Shown: one piece after another, positions 31,093 through 39,894 of the stretch
Numbering within the stretch: position 1 is the stretch's first letter
How the letters are laid out: every line of letters starts with the position of its first letter
Source: Stappia sp. BW2
GTDB lineage: Bacteria > Pseudomonadota > Alphaproteobacteria > Rhizobiales > Stappiaceae
Reading direction: 5' to 3'
Assembly: GCF_008107695.1 (NCBI RefSeq)
Contig: NZ_VIRG01000052.1
Location: 62,001-126,000, forward strand
Length of the DNA stretch: 64,000 nt
The notes under the pieces: model-generated
Databases searched by the model: none
Seen by the model: only the letters and a program-made list of their open reading frames with translations
What the model was told of the DNA's origin: nothing
Position numbers and translations under genes: made by a program

Positions 31093-31108
31093 ATTCAAAC
31101 TTTTGAAT
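31093..31108. promoter_or_regulatory. Perfect palindrome, candidate SoxR operator
   Basis: ATTCAAA-CT-TTTGAAT, 7-bp arms, in the divergent gap between the MBL hydrolase and the second soxT, 15 bases from the hydrolase start. Its left arm recurs in the soxV-soxS gap. Confidence 0.5.
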
Positions 31109-31203
31109 TTATCTATGTTTCATTGAGAGAGGTCAATGCCTGCCGCTAGGAAACGGCACAAAGCTGGCGGAACGTGAGGACGCAATTTGGCCGGGAGAGG
31201 CTC

Positions 31204-32310
31204 ATGGATCTGACATTTCTTCTGGATGAATTTTCCGAGCCCTGGCTGCTGGCCATCGGTGGTCTCGTTGTCGGGATCCTGTTTGGCGCCTTTGCCCAGC
31301 AGAGCCGCTTCTGCCTGCGCGCCGCCAGTCTGGAGTTCTCACGCGGGGCGCCAAAGGACCGGCTGCCGGTCTGGCTGTTGACCTTTTCCGCTGCTGTTCT
31401 GTGCACGCAGCTTCTGGTCCATCTGGGCGAGATACAGGCCAATGAAGCGCGGCAGCTTGCGTCGCCGCAGAGCCTCTCCGGAGCGCTTCTTGGCGGGCTG
31501 ATGTTCGGCACCGGCATGGTGCTGGCGCGCGGGTGTGCCAGCCGCTTGCTGGTGCTTTCTGCCACGGGCAACCTGCGAGCGCTCCTGTCCGGTTTGGTCT
31601 TTGCCGTTGTTGCCCAGGCCAGCCTGCGCGGCCTGTTGAAGCCGTTGCGCGAATGGTTCGCGGGCCTTTGGACGACTGGGGACATCGGCGGCAATGACCT
31701 GACCGAGATGTTGGGCCTGAGCACATCCGTGACCTTTGGTTTCACCGCCCTGTGGCTGGCAGCTGGGCTTGTCTTTGCCTGGCGCTCGCGGGTGAAGCTC
31801 TGGCAACTTGTGGCGGCGGCGGGCGCGGGGCTGGCAATCCCGCTGGCCTGGTGGTTCACCTCGGCCATGGCGCGGCAGGCGTTCGATCCCGTGCAGGTGG
31901 AAGGGGTGACCTTCACCGGTCCTTCCGCCGACGCCCTGATGCTGGTTCTGTCACCGCCGGGCGATCTGCTCGACTTCGATGTCGGCCTGGTGCCGGGCGT
32001 TTTTCTCGGCTCGTTCCTGGCGGCTCTCCTGACGCGGGAACTGGCCCTTCAGGGCTTTGAGGGTGGCAAGTCGATGGCGCGTTATCTCACCGGAGCAACG
32101 CTCATGGGCTTCGGCGGCATGCTGGCCGGTGGCTGTGCCGTCGGGGCGGGGATCACCGGGGCTTCCATCTTCGCGCTGACGGCATGGATCACGCTGACCG
32201 CGATCTGGCTGTCCGCCGGCGTCGCCGACCGCCTGCTGACCAGCTATGATGCGCGTGACCAAGTGGCTGGGGTGGCGTCTGCTGTGGAACCGGTGAAAGT
32301 GGCCTCGTAA
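31204..32310 (+). CDS. soxT: SoxT-type YeeE/YedE membrane transporter (second copy)
   Basis: A 368-residue paralogue of the protein at 29001, with the same motif order: GAFAQQSRFCLRAASLEFSRG, GTGMVLARGCASRLLVLSATGNLRALL and GGMLAGGCAVGAGITGASIFAL. ATG 31204 follows GGGAGAGGCTC; the open frame from 31174 is extra. Paired SoxT proteins (1A and 1B types) occur in some alphaproteobacterial sox clusters, where one is thought to transport sulfur and the other to help SoxR sense it. Which is which cannot be read here. Confidence 0.85.
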   Translation: MDLTFLLDEFSEPWLLAIGGLVVGILFGAFAQQSRFCLRAASLEFSRGAPKDRLPVWLLTFSAAVLCTQLLVHLGEIQANEARQLASPQSLSGALLGGLMFGTGMVLARGCASRLLVLSATGNLRALLSGLVFAVVAQASLRGLLKPLREWFAGLWTTGDIGGNDLTEMLGLSTSVTFGFTALWLAAGLVFAWRSRVKLWQLVAAAGAGLAIPLAWWFTSAMARQAFDPVQVEGVTFTGPSADALMLVLSPPGDLLDFDVGLVPGVFLGSFLAALLTRELALQGFEGGKSMARYLTGATLMGFGGMLAGGCAVGAGITGASIFALTAWITLTAIWLSAGVADRLLTSYDARDQVAGVASAVEPVKVAS

Positions 32311-32425
32311 CGGCAGGCAAGTAAGCAATCGCTGAACCGCGCCGAACCCTGTTGTCATCGACCCGCCGTTTTTGAACGCGCTCGCATGCCCCAGGACGAG
32401 GTTCGCGGGCACCCCCAAGTAGCGG

Positions 32426-33613
32426 CTAGGCCGGTGCGGCTCGGGCGGCCGTCAGACCCGCGATCACGCCGCGCAATTCGGCGAGGCCGCGCATTCGCCC
32501 GATCAGGGGATAGCCTGGATGCGCCCCGCGTTCGGCATCGGTCAGAAGCTCGTGACCATGATCGGGCCGGAAGACGATTTCGGCATCTACCCGGCCTTCG
32601 TGCCGGCGTCTGGCTTCTTCGCCCAGCAGCACACCGAGCAATGCGGGCATGTCGGTGTCGCCGCCAAGGTGGGCGGCCTCCTCGAACGAGCCGTCCGGGT
32701 CTTTTGCGACATTGCGCAGATGGGCGAAGTGGATCTTGCCGGCAAAACGTTGCGCAATTGCGGGCACATCGTTTTTCGGGTTGGCACCAAGGGAGCCGGA
32801 GCAGAGCGTAAGGCCGTTGGAAGGGCTGTCCACCGCCGACAGGATCCAGTCGATGTCGTTGGCATCCGAGACGATACGCGGCAGGCCGAGAAGATCCCGG
32901 GGCGGGTCGTCCGGGTGGACGGCCAGCTTCAGGCCAAGCTCTTCCGCGGTGGGAACGACTTCCTGAAGAAAACGCTTGTGGTTCTGCCTGAGTGCGGCGC
33001 GGTCGAGCCCCTGATAGGGGAGGAGTGCCTCGCGCAGGCCATTGGCGTCGTATCGGTCGTAAGCGCCGGGAAGGCCAGCCATGATGGCGGTTGTCAACCG
33101 GTCGAGATCCGGCTGGGTCGCGCTGTCGAACCAGCGTTTCGCTTTGGTCAGGAGCTCCGGACAATAGTCTTCTTCCGCTCCGGGCCGCTTGACCATATAG
33201 AGCTCGAAGGCCGCCATCCTGGCGGCGGAAAACCGCAGGCAGGTGCCTCCGCGCGCAACCGGGGCGGTCAGGTCCGTTCGTGTCCAGTCGAGCAGTGGCA
33301 TGAAGTTGTAGCAGATGACCTTGATGCCTTCGGCAGCCAGGTTGGCCATGGACTGCCGATAGTTGGCGAAGAGCTCGGACAGATCGCCTTCACCACGCTT
33401 GATGGCCTCGTGAACCGGCAGGCTTTCCACCACCGTCCAGTCGAAGCCAGCCGCGTGAAGCTGTGCGCAGGTGTTTGCGATGGTCTCGCGCGGCCAGATC
33501 TGTCCGTAGGGGATTTCGTGCAGCGCCGTGACGATGCTGACAGCACCGGTCTGGGCGATTTCGCGAAGCGAGATGCGGTCATAGCCGCCATACCAGCGCC
33601 AGCCTTCGATCAT
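32426..33613 (-). CDS. uxuA: Mannonate dehydratase UxuA
   Basis: A 395-residue enzyme of the xylose-isomerase-like TIM barrel fold that dehydrates D-mannonate to 2-keto-3-deoxygluconate. UxuA features are RWYGGYD at the N-terminus, KVICYNFMPLLDWTRTDL near residue 100, LAVHPDDPP, LCSGSLGA and a C-terminal FRPDHGHELL. Metal ligands are expected among His, Cys and Asp in these strings. It is the last gene of the uronate operon and overlaps uxuB by 4 bp. Confidence 0.95.
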   Translation of the reverse strand: MIEGWRWYGGYDRISLREIAQTGAVSIVTALHEIPYGQIWPRETIANTCAQLHAAGFDWTVVESLPVHEAIKRGEGDLSELFANYRQSMANLAAEGIKVICYNFMPLLDWTRTDLTAPVARGGTCLRFSAARMAAFELYMVKRPGAEEDYCPELLTKAKRWFDSATQPDLDRLTTAIMAGLPGAYDRYDANGLREALLPYQGLDRAALRQNHKRFLQEVVPTAEELGLKLAVHPDDPPRDLLGLPRIVSDANDIDWILSAVDSPSNGLTLCSGSLGANPKNDVPAIAQRFAGKIHFAHLRNVAKDPDGSFEEAAHLGGDTDMPALLGVLLGEEARRRHEGRVDAEIVFRPDHGHELLTDAERGAHPGYPLIGRMRGLAELRGVIAGLTAARAAPA

Positions 33614-35079
33614 GACAGAGCCCCGATTGTGTTGCGGACGCCGTCGGCCTTCAAGGCGGCGTAGGCGGAGGTGATGGACGGCCGCAGGGCTGCGGCCAGT
33701 TTGGCGTCGAAGATCTCAGTGACACCCAGGAGTGCGTCCACCTTGCCGGCGTCGCCATCGCCATCGCGGACAAGCGATTTCAGGCGATCGCTCAGCGGAT
33801 CGCGCACGTCAATCGGCTTGCCGCCAAGATCGGTGCCGCCGACATAGATCATCCAGGCAGCAATGGCGAGGCAAAGCCCCGGGCAGCTTCGCCCGCTTGC
33901 AAGGTTGTCATGCACGGTTCCCAGAATGCGCTGCGGCAGTTTCTGGCTGCCGTCCATGGCAATCTGCCAGGTGCGGTGCCGGATGCCGGGATTGGCGTAG
34001 CGGGCGAACAGCGCATCCGCATAATCTTCCAGGTCCGTTCCCGGGGGCGCTTCGAGGGACGGAATGATCTCGCGGCGCCACAAGCCTTTGACGAAACGGG
34101 CGAACAACGGATCGGCGACGGTTTCGGCAATCGTCTCGTGCCCGGCGAGATAGCCGAGATAGGCAAGCGCGGAATGGGTGCCGTTGAGCATGCGCAGCTT
34201 CATGTGCTCGAAGACCGTGACGCTGTCGACAAGTTCGACGCCAACCGCTCCCAGATCCGGTCTGGCGTCCGTGCCGTAGGCCGGAACGAAGTCATCTTCC
34301 ACCACCCATTGCCGGAACGGTTCGTGCATCACCGGCGCTGCATCGTAGCGGCCTGTCTTCCGGGCGAGGGCTTCGACATCTTCCGGTTTCGTGGCCGGCA
34401 CGATCCGGTCGACCATGGTCGCCGGGAAACGGCCCTCGGCTTCAATCCAGGTGGCCAGATCCGGATCGAGCCTTTCGGCAAGGTCCAGCACGATGCGGCG
34501 GACAAGCCGGCCGTTGTCCGGAAGGTTGTCGCAGGTAAGAACTGTGAAGGGCGGAACGCCGGCCGCTTTCCGCCTCGCGAGTGCCCGGACAAGATATCCC
34601 GGCGCGGAGACGGGCTGCGCGGCCTTGAGATCATGTGCGATGTCTGGATGGGTGGCATTGAGCCTGCCGGTTGCCGGGTCGTGGCAATAGCCCTTTTCCG
34701 TCACGGTCAGGGTTACGATCCGGATGGCGGGGTCAGCCATCGCGGCCAGGACAGCTTCCGGGTTCTCCCGTGCCACCAGCACATCACGGATGATCTCCAC
34801 CTGGCGCAGGGTTTCGTCCTCCGGGCCGAGTTCCTGCGCGGTGTAGACAAAGTCCTGCGGAGCCAGCTGGTCATGCATGCGCGGGCTTTGCAGGCTGACG
34901 CCTATAATGCCCCAATTGTCCCCTCCGGCACTGCCTGATGCCTTCATGGCTTCTTCGATGTAGATGGCTCCAAAGGCCCGGAAAAAGGCGCCGAGACCGA
35001 GGTGAACGATGCCGGCTTTCGCCATTGGTGTCGTTCTGGAAAGACGTGGGAGATCAGCGTGCAAGCCAGCCTCCATCAA
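33610..35079 (-). CDS. uxuB: D-mannonate oxidoreductase (fructuronate reductase) UxuB
   Basis: A 489-residue mannitol-dehydrogenase-family protein: Rossmann motif GIVHLGLGAFFRAF near residue 25, TVTEKGY near 128, LTCDNLPDNG near 180, and the catalytic domain with KLRMLNGTHSALAYLG (Lys and His) near 295. It reduces D-fructuronate to D-mannonate with NADH. ATG 35079 lies inside the end of kduD (26-bp overlap). A TTG at 35064 with GGAGG just upstream is an alternative start. It is coupled to uxuA. Confidence 0.92.
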   Translation of the reverse strand: MMEAGLHADLPRLSRTTPMAKAGIVHLGLGAFFRAFGAIYIEEAMKASGSAGGDNWGIIGVSLQSPRMHDQLAPQDFVYTAQELGPEDETLRQVEIIRDVLVARENPEAVLAAMADPAIRIVTLTVTEKGYCHDPATGRLNATHPDIAHDLKAAQPVSAPGYLVRALARRKAAGVPPFTVLTCDNLPDNGRLVRRIVLDLAERLDPDLATWIEAEGRFPATMVDRIVPATKPEDVEALARKTGRYDAAPVMHEPFRQWVVEDDFVPAYGTDARPDLGAVGVELVDSVTVFEHMKLRMLNGTHSALAYLGYLAGHETIAETVADPLFARFVKGLWRREIIPSLEAPPGTDLEDYADALFARYANPGIRHRTWQIAMDGSQKLPQRILGTVHDNLASGRSCPGLCLAIAAWMIYVGGTDLGGKPIDVRDPLSDRLKSLVRDGDGDAGKVDALLGVTEIFDAKLAAALRPSITSAYAALKADGVRNTIGALS

Positions 35080-35782
35080 CGTTCAGAACGGTGCCGTGAA
35101 TGTATTTGGCAGCCGGTGAGGCGAGAAAGACTGCTGCCTCGCCGATGTCGCTGGCTTCGCCCCAGCGGCCGGCCGGAATGCGTTCCAGGATCTGGCGGCT
35201 GCGCTCGGGATCGTTGCGTAGCGCTTCGGTATTGTTGGTGGCGATATAGCCGGGGGCAATCGCGTTGACGTTGATGCCCTTTGCAGCCCATTCGTTTGCA
35301 AGCAGCCTTGTGAGGCCGGCGACACCATGTTTGGCGGCAGTGTAGGACGCCACCTTGATGCCGCCCTGGAATGACAGCAGCGAGGCGATGTTGACGACCG
35401 CGCCCGTGCGGCCAGCGTTCAACACCGCGTTGCCGAAGGCCTGACAGGAGAAGAACACCGCCTTCAGGTTCACGTCCATGACGTCGTCCCAGTCGGCCTC
35501 GCTGAAGCTGACCGCGTTCTCGCGGCGGATGATGCCTGCGTTATTGACCAGGATGTCGATCTGTTCCGCTTCGAACAACGGCGTTGCGGCCATCGGGTCG
35601 GACAGGTCGAGCGGCACGTGGCGGCCCTTTGCGATCCGGGCCAGGGTTTCGTCACAGTCGCGACGGGCGGCGCACAGAACTTCGGCGCCCGCATTGCTCA
35701 TGGCTATGGCGATGGCCTGACCGATGCCGGTGTTGGCACCCGTTACCAGCGCGCGTTTGCCCTCAAGAGAAAAGGGGGTCAT
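35054..35782 (-). CDS. kduD: 2-dehydro-3-deoxy-D-gluconate 5-dehydrogenase KduD
   Basis: A 242-residue short-chain dehydrogenase: TGANTGIGQAIA cofactor loop, NNAG, catalytic Ser in NIASLLSFQGG, Y-x-x-x-K as YTAAKHG, and PGYIATNNTEALR, which is typical of KduD. It reduces DKII to 2-keto-3-deoxygluconate. ATG 35782 overlaps the kduI stop by 4 bp and has GGGAG upstream; the longer frame to 35893 is inside kduI. Confidence 0.93.
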   Translation of the reverse strand: MTPFSLEGKRALVTGANTGIGQAIAIAMSNAGAEVLCAARRDCDETLARIAKGRHVPLDLSDPMAATPLFEAEQIDILVNNAGIIRRENAVSFSEADWDDVMDVNLKAVFFSCQAFGNAVLNAGRTGAVVNIASLLSFQGGIKVASYTAAKHGVAGLTRLLANEWAAKGINVNAIAPGYIATNNTEALRNDPERSRQILERIPAGRWGEASDIGEAAVFLASPAAKYIHGTVLNVDGGWLAR

Positions 35783-36603
35783 CTGAGGTCTCCCATTGCA
35801 ACCATGTCCATGTCTGTGAAGTCGACATTGTCGCCGGCCATGGCCCAGCAGAAGGTGTAGGCACCTGTGCCGGCGCCGCAATGGATGGACCACGGCGGGG
35901 AGACCACTGCGTCCTCGTTGGCCATCACGAGGTGCCGGGTCTCGTCCGGCTTGCCCATGAAGTGGAACACACGCTGGTCCGGACCAAGTTCGAAATAGAG
36001 GTAGGCTTCCATGCGGCGGTCATGGACATGGGCCGGCATGGTGTTCCAGACCGAACCAGGCGCAAACTGGGTGTAGCCCATCAGCAACTGGCAGCTTTCG
36101 GCGACTTCCGGATGCAGAAACTGCAGGATGACGCGTTCATTGGAAGTTTCCGCCGAGCCGAGTTCCACCCGGCGGGCGTCCTGGACAGTGATCAGCCGGT
36201 TGGGGCACGTGCGGTGCGCGGGGGCGGACAGGATGTAGAAACGGCCCGACCCGGAAAAGGTGACGGGTCCCGCGCCCATGCCGATGTAAAGCACATCGCC
36301 CTTGCCGACCTCGTAGGTTTCGCCCCCCGCCTTCACGGTGCCCGCTTCGCCAATATTGAGAATGCCGAGCTCGCGGCGGTCAAGAAGGGACGGGGTGCCG
36401 GCTTCCTTGACCTCGTCCAGCACAAGTTCGCCGGAACCTGGCACGGCGCCGCCCAGGATCAGCCGGTCATAGTGGGTGTAGATCAGGTTGATCCTGCCAT
36501 CCTCAAAAAGGCCCGAGGCGTGGAAGTGTTTGCGCAGACCTGCGGTGTCGAGGGTCTTGGCGGTGTCCGGGTCGATGGCGTAGCGGGTTTCAACGGTCAG
36601 CAT
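35779..36603 (-). CDS. kduI: 5-keto-4-deoxyuronate isomerase KduI
   Basis: A 274-residue KduI (cupin fold). Features are the N-terminal TRYAIDPDTAKTLDTAGLRKHF and the metal-site string NTMPAHVHDRRMEAYLYFEL, with further ligands in RHLVM and WSIHCGAGT. It isomerises DKI to DKII. ATG 36603 has AAGGA 7 bases before it. It sits between kdgF, which makes its substrate, and kduD, which uses its product. Confidence 0.95.
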   Translation of the reverse strand: MLTVETRYAIDPDTAKTLDTAGLRKHFHASGLFEDGRINLIYTHYDRLILGGAVPGSGELVLDEVKEAGTPSLLDRRELGILNIGEAGTVKAGGETYEVGKGDVLYIGMGAGPVTFSGSGRFYILSAPAHRTCPNRLITVQDARRVELGSAETSNERVILQFLHPEVAESCQLLMGYTQFAPGSVWNTMPAHVHDRRMEAYLYFELGPDQRVFHFMGKPDETRHLVMANEDAVVSPPWSIHCGAGTGAYTFCWAMAGDNVDFTDMDMVAMGDLR

Positions 36604-36629
36604 GGCAAAATCCTTGGAGAAGGCTGTCT

Positions 36630-36947
36630 TTAAAGAAAGTCGTCGCGGCGGGGCGTGAAGGTGTCGATCAGCCGTCCCGGTTCCAGGCAGAGGCACCCGT
36701 GCAACGCATTGGAGGGGATGACGAAACTGTCGCCGGAGCTGACGTCGAAGGCTTCGCCGTCAATCGTGAAACGGAATCGACCGCTTTCGACATAGGTCGA
36801 CTGGACGTGCGGATGGTTGTGCAGCTTGCCTTCCGCGCCCTCTTCAAGAAAACGGAAGGCGACGACCATCAGATCCGGACTGTCGGACAGGACCTGCCGG
36901 CGGACACCTGGATCGGCGGTCACTTCGGGAAAGGATTTCACGAACAT
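36630..36947 (-). CDS. kdgF: KdgF-type cupin, unsaturated uronate processing
   Basis: A 105-residue single-domain cupin with metal candidates H43, H45, Q49 and H83 (KLHNHPHVQSTYVESG and FVIPSNALHGC). KdgF turns 4,5-unsaturated monouronates into DKI, the linear ketouronate that KduI takes. Length, motifs and position next to kduI all agree. It starts 10 bp after dctM. Confidence 0.88.
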   Translation of the reverse strand: MFVKSFPEVTADPGVRRQVLSDSPDLMVVAFRFLEEGAEGKLHNHPHVQSTYVESGRFRFTIDGEAFDVSSGDSFVIPSNALHGCLCLEPGRLIDTFTPRRDDFL

Positions 36948-36957
36948 TGAATGGGCC

Positions 36958-38238
36958 TCAATGGAACAGGGATGGCAGCCACAGCGACAGGGACGGGATG
37001 TAGGTCACCAGGAGCAATGTGAAGACAGCGGCACCATAGAAGGGCCAGATCGTCCTGATCGCATCCCAGACCGATATCCGGCCGACGGCGCAGCCGACAA
37101 AGAGCACGGTGCCCACCGGCGGCGTGCACAGGCCGATGCCGAGGTTGAGCACCAGGATGACGCCGAAATGAACCGGGTCGACGCCGAAGGCAGTGGCGAC
37201 CGGCAGGAAGATGGGCGTCGTGATGACGATGAGTGGCGACATGTCCATGAAGGTGCCGAGGAACAGCAGAACGATGTTGATCATCAAGAGGATGATCAGC
37301 GGGTTCTCGGAGATCCCCTTCATGAACGCCACCAGTTGAGCGGGGATATGCAGGAAGGCCAGCAGCCAGCCGAAGGAGGCCGCGCAGCCGATGACGAGCA
37401 GCACCATGGCGGTGGTGCGCACGGCGGCCTTGGTGGCGGCGACGAATTCCGGCCAGTGCATTGTGCGGTAGGCAAGCGTGGTCACCAGTAGGGCATAGAC
37501 GGCAGCGATGCAGGAGCTTTCCGACGCGGTGAAGACGCCCGAGCGCACGCCGCCGAAGATGATGCCGATCAGGAGAAGTCCCGGAATGGCGTTGATGAAC
37601 AGGGCGCCGAGGGCTGACCAGCCGGGAAAGCGTTCCGTCGGATAGCCGGCGCGGCGTGCGACGAACCAGGCGGTGACCATCAGCGACACGGCGAGCATCA
37701 GGCCGGGCAGGATACCCGCGGTGAAGAGATCGGCGATGGAAAGACGCCCGCCGGCGGAGATCGAATAGATGATCATGTTGTGCGAGGGCGGCAACATCAG
37801 CGCGATGATCGAGGAGACGACGGTAACGTTGACGCCGTATTCCACCGAATAGCCCTTTTCCTTCATTTGCGGGATCATCAGGCCGCCGATGGCGGTCGCA
37901 TCCGCAGCGGCGGAGCCGGAGATGCCGCCGAAGAGCACGGAGGCGGCGATGTTCACCTGGCCGAGGCCGCCGCGCATATGCCCGACAACCGCCCCGGCAA
38001 GCGCCACCAGCCTTCGGGCGATGTCGCCGCGCACCATCAGTTCGCCGGCAAAGATGAAGAAGGGGATCGCCATCAGCGCGAAGACGGAGACGCCGGAGTT
38101 GAGGCGCTGGAAGACGACGACGGGCGGCAGGTCCATGTAGAGCACTGTGGCCAGCGAGGCCGCGCCCAGGCAGAAGGCGACCGGGGTGCCGATCAGCAGC
38201 AGTATCGTGAATGTGCCGAAGAGGATAAAGGGTTCCAT
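36958..38238 (-). CDS. Uronate TRAP transporter large permease (DctM)
   Basis: A 426-residue protein with about twelve helices; DctM motifs are AIPFFIFAGELMVRG, SGSAAADATAIGGLMIPQM and LPPSHNMIIYSISAGG. It is separated from dctQ by one base. With dctP and dctQ it imports the uronates that feed the same operon. Confidence 0.94.
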   Translation of the reverse strand: MEPFILFGTFTILLLIGTPVAFCLGAASLATVLYMDLPPVVVFQRLNSGVSVFALMAIPFFIFAGELMVRGDIARRLVALAGAVVGHMRGGLGQVNIAASVLFGGISGSAAADATAIGGLMIPQMKEKGYSVEYGVNVTVVSSIIALMLPPSHNMIIYSISAGGRLSIADLFTAGILPGLMLAVSLMVTAWFVARRAGYPTERFPGWSALGALFINAIPGLLLIGIIFGGVRSGVFTASESSCIAAVYALLVTTLAYRTMHWPEFVAATKAAVRTTAMVLLVIGCAASFGWLLAFLHIPAQLVAFMKGISENPLIILLMINIVLLFLGTFMDMSPLIVITTPIFLPVATAFGVDPVHFGVILVLNLGIGLCTPPVGTVLFVGCAVGRISVWDAIRTIWPFYGAAVFTLLLVTYIPSLSLWLPSLFH

Positions 38239-38239
38239 A

Positions 38240-38767
38240 TCATGCAGCCTCTTCGATAGGGTCTTCGCCGAAGCGTGCGGTCGGCAGACCGGCCGCGCGG
38301 CGCATCAGGCGTTCGATGGAAAAGAGAAAGACCAGGCAGCCGCCACCGACCAGTGGCAGGAAGTCGACCGCGCCGGAAACCCCGAGTGACGGCAGTTTCA
38401 CATCCCAGGCTGAGAGCGCCAGTTCCGCGCCGTACCAGGCCATGCCTGCGCCAAAGGCGGCGACCACGGCATCGGAGATGCTGTAAAGCACCAGCTTGGC
38501 CCCCTGCGGCAGGAAGTAGAGCAGGACGTCGAAACTGAGGTGATAGCCTTCACGGATGCCGACTGCAGCCCCCAGGAAGATGAACCAGCCCATCAGGATG
38601 ACGGACGCCGGTTCCGACCAGACGAGGCTGTCGTTCATCACGTAGCGCATGAACACCTGGGCGGTGATGAAAACTGTCATGAGAATGAGGCCGCCTCCGG
38701 CAAGCCAGAGAGCTGCCGTGGAGACAAGGCGCAACATCTGCGCGGCGAACTTGAGATGAGGCTGCAC
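38240..38767 (-). CDS. Uronate TRAP transporter small permease (DctQ)
   Basis: A 175-residue protein with four helices and the DctQ string FMRYVMNDSLVWSEPASVILMGWFIFLGAA, R-x-GYHLSFD (by content). I chose GTG 38767 because AGGA lies 7 bases upstream. The longer frame (to 38866) would cover the intercistronic hairpin, and ATG 38737 is a shorter option. Confidence 0.88.
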   Translation of the reverse strand: MQPHLKFAAQMLRLVSTAALWLAGGGLILMTVFITAQVFMRYVMNDSLVWSEPASVILMGWFIFLGAAVGIREGYHLSFDVLLYFLPQGAKLVLYSISDAVVAAFGAGMAWYGAELALSAWDVKLPSLGVSGAVDFLPLVGGGCLVFLFSIERLMRRAAGLPTARFGEDPIEEAA

Positions 38768-38839
38768 GTCGAGATCCTGAAGCGGGGAGCCGGGGCAAGG
38801 CGGATCCTGAAAAACGGCCCGCAGCCGACCGGACCGTTC

Positions 38840-38857
38840 CGCGGTCGATGAACCGCG
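38840..38857 (-). other. Hairpin between dctP and dctQ
   Basis: CGCGGT and ACCGCG pair around 6 bases in the 123-bp gap after the binding-protein gene. There is no T-run. Such hairpins often keep binding-protein mRNA above permease mRNA. Confidence 0.4.
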
Positions 38858-38890
38858 AAACAGCACTTCCGGCAGCGGGTTTTGTGAAGA

Positions 38891-39871
38891 TCAGTCGGTT
38901 GCGCGAATGCGGGCGACAAGATCCTTCAGCTTTTCGGAGGTCACGTGCTTTTCGTAGACGCTGTCCATGGCTGCCATGAACGGCTCCTTGTCGATTTCGG
39001 TGACGACTTCGACACCGGAAGCGCGGACTTTTTCTTCAGACGCCTTTTCGCGGGCCTGCCACTGTTCGCGCATGAAGGGCACGGAGTCCTTTGCAGCCTG
39101 GCGGACGGCCGCCTGGTCTTCCGGAGACAGCTTGTCCCAGGACTTCTTCGACATGACCAGCACTTCCGGCACGATCAGGTGTTCGTCGAGGGTGTAATAC
39201 CCTGCGACTTCGAAGTGACCGGAAGACTCATAGGACGGCCAGTTGTTTTCCGCCCCGTCGATGACGCCGGTCTGGATGGACGAATAGACTTCGCCATAGG
39301 GCATCGGGGTCGCGTTGGCGCCGAGCGCCGACATCATGTCGACGAAGATATCGGACTGCATGACGCGAACCTTCATGCCCTGAAGGTCTTCAATCGATTT
39401 AATCGGTTTGACTTTATTGTAGAAGCTGCGCGAGCCTCCGTCATAAAAGGCAAGGCCGACATAGCCGTGCGGTTCGAATGCCGCCAGGATCTCTTCGCCG
39501 ATCGGGCCGTCCATCACGGTGTGCATGTGATCCACGCCCTTGAAGACGTAGGGCAACGAGACGACCTTGGTCTCCTCCACAAGGTTGTTGAACGGGCCCA
39601 TGGACACGCGGTTCAGGTCGATGACGCCGAACTTGGTCTGTTCGATGGTGTCCTTTTCCTCGCCCAGCTGGGCGGAGTGGAACACTTCAACGCAGATGCG
39701 GCCGTCCGTGCGCTCTTCGAGCAACTTGCCCATCTGCTTGACGGCCTCCACCGTCGGATAGCCGTCCGGATGAGTGTCGGACGACTTCAGGGTCACTTCG
39801 CATGCGAGCGATGCGGTCGTGAGGGCAGCTGTCGCCAACAGCGATGCCGCAAGGGTCTTCAATACTTTCAT
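38891..39871 (-). CDS. Uronate TRAP solute-binding protein (DctP)
   Basis: A 326-residue periplasmic protein with a signal peptide ending at about SLAC (residue 24). It has DctP motifs ending in [50 protein letters not shown] (by content, residues about 165-215), the pattern of uronate-binding TRAP proteins. GGGAGGAGAGT leads into ATG 39871. It lies between uxaC and dctQ, which makes glucuronate/galacturonate-type ligands likely. Confidence 0.93.
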   Translation of the reverse strand: MKVLKTLAASLLATAALTTASLACEVTLKSSDTHPDGYPTVEAVKQMGKLLEERTDGRICVEVFHSAQLGEEKDTIEQTKFGVIDLNRVSMGPFNNLVEETKVVSLPYVFKGVDHMHTVMDGPIGEEILAAFEPHGYVGLAFYDGGSRSFYNKVKPIKSIEDLQGMKVRVMQSDIFVDMMSALGANATPMPYGEVYSSIQTGVIDGAENNWPSYESSGHFEVAGYYTLDEHLIVPEVLVMSKKSWDKLSPEDQAAVRQAAKDSVPFMREQWQAREKASEEKVRASGVEVVTEIDKEPFMAAMDSVYEKHVTSEKLKDLVARIRATD

Positions 39872-39894
39872 ACTCTCCTCCCGAAATTGGCTCG

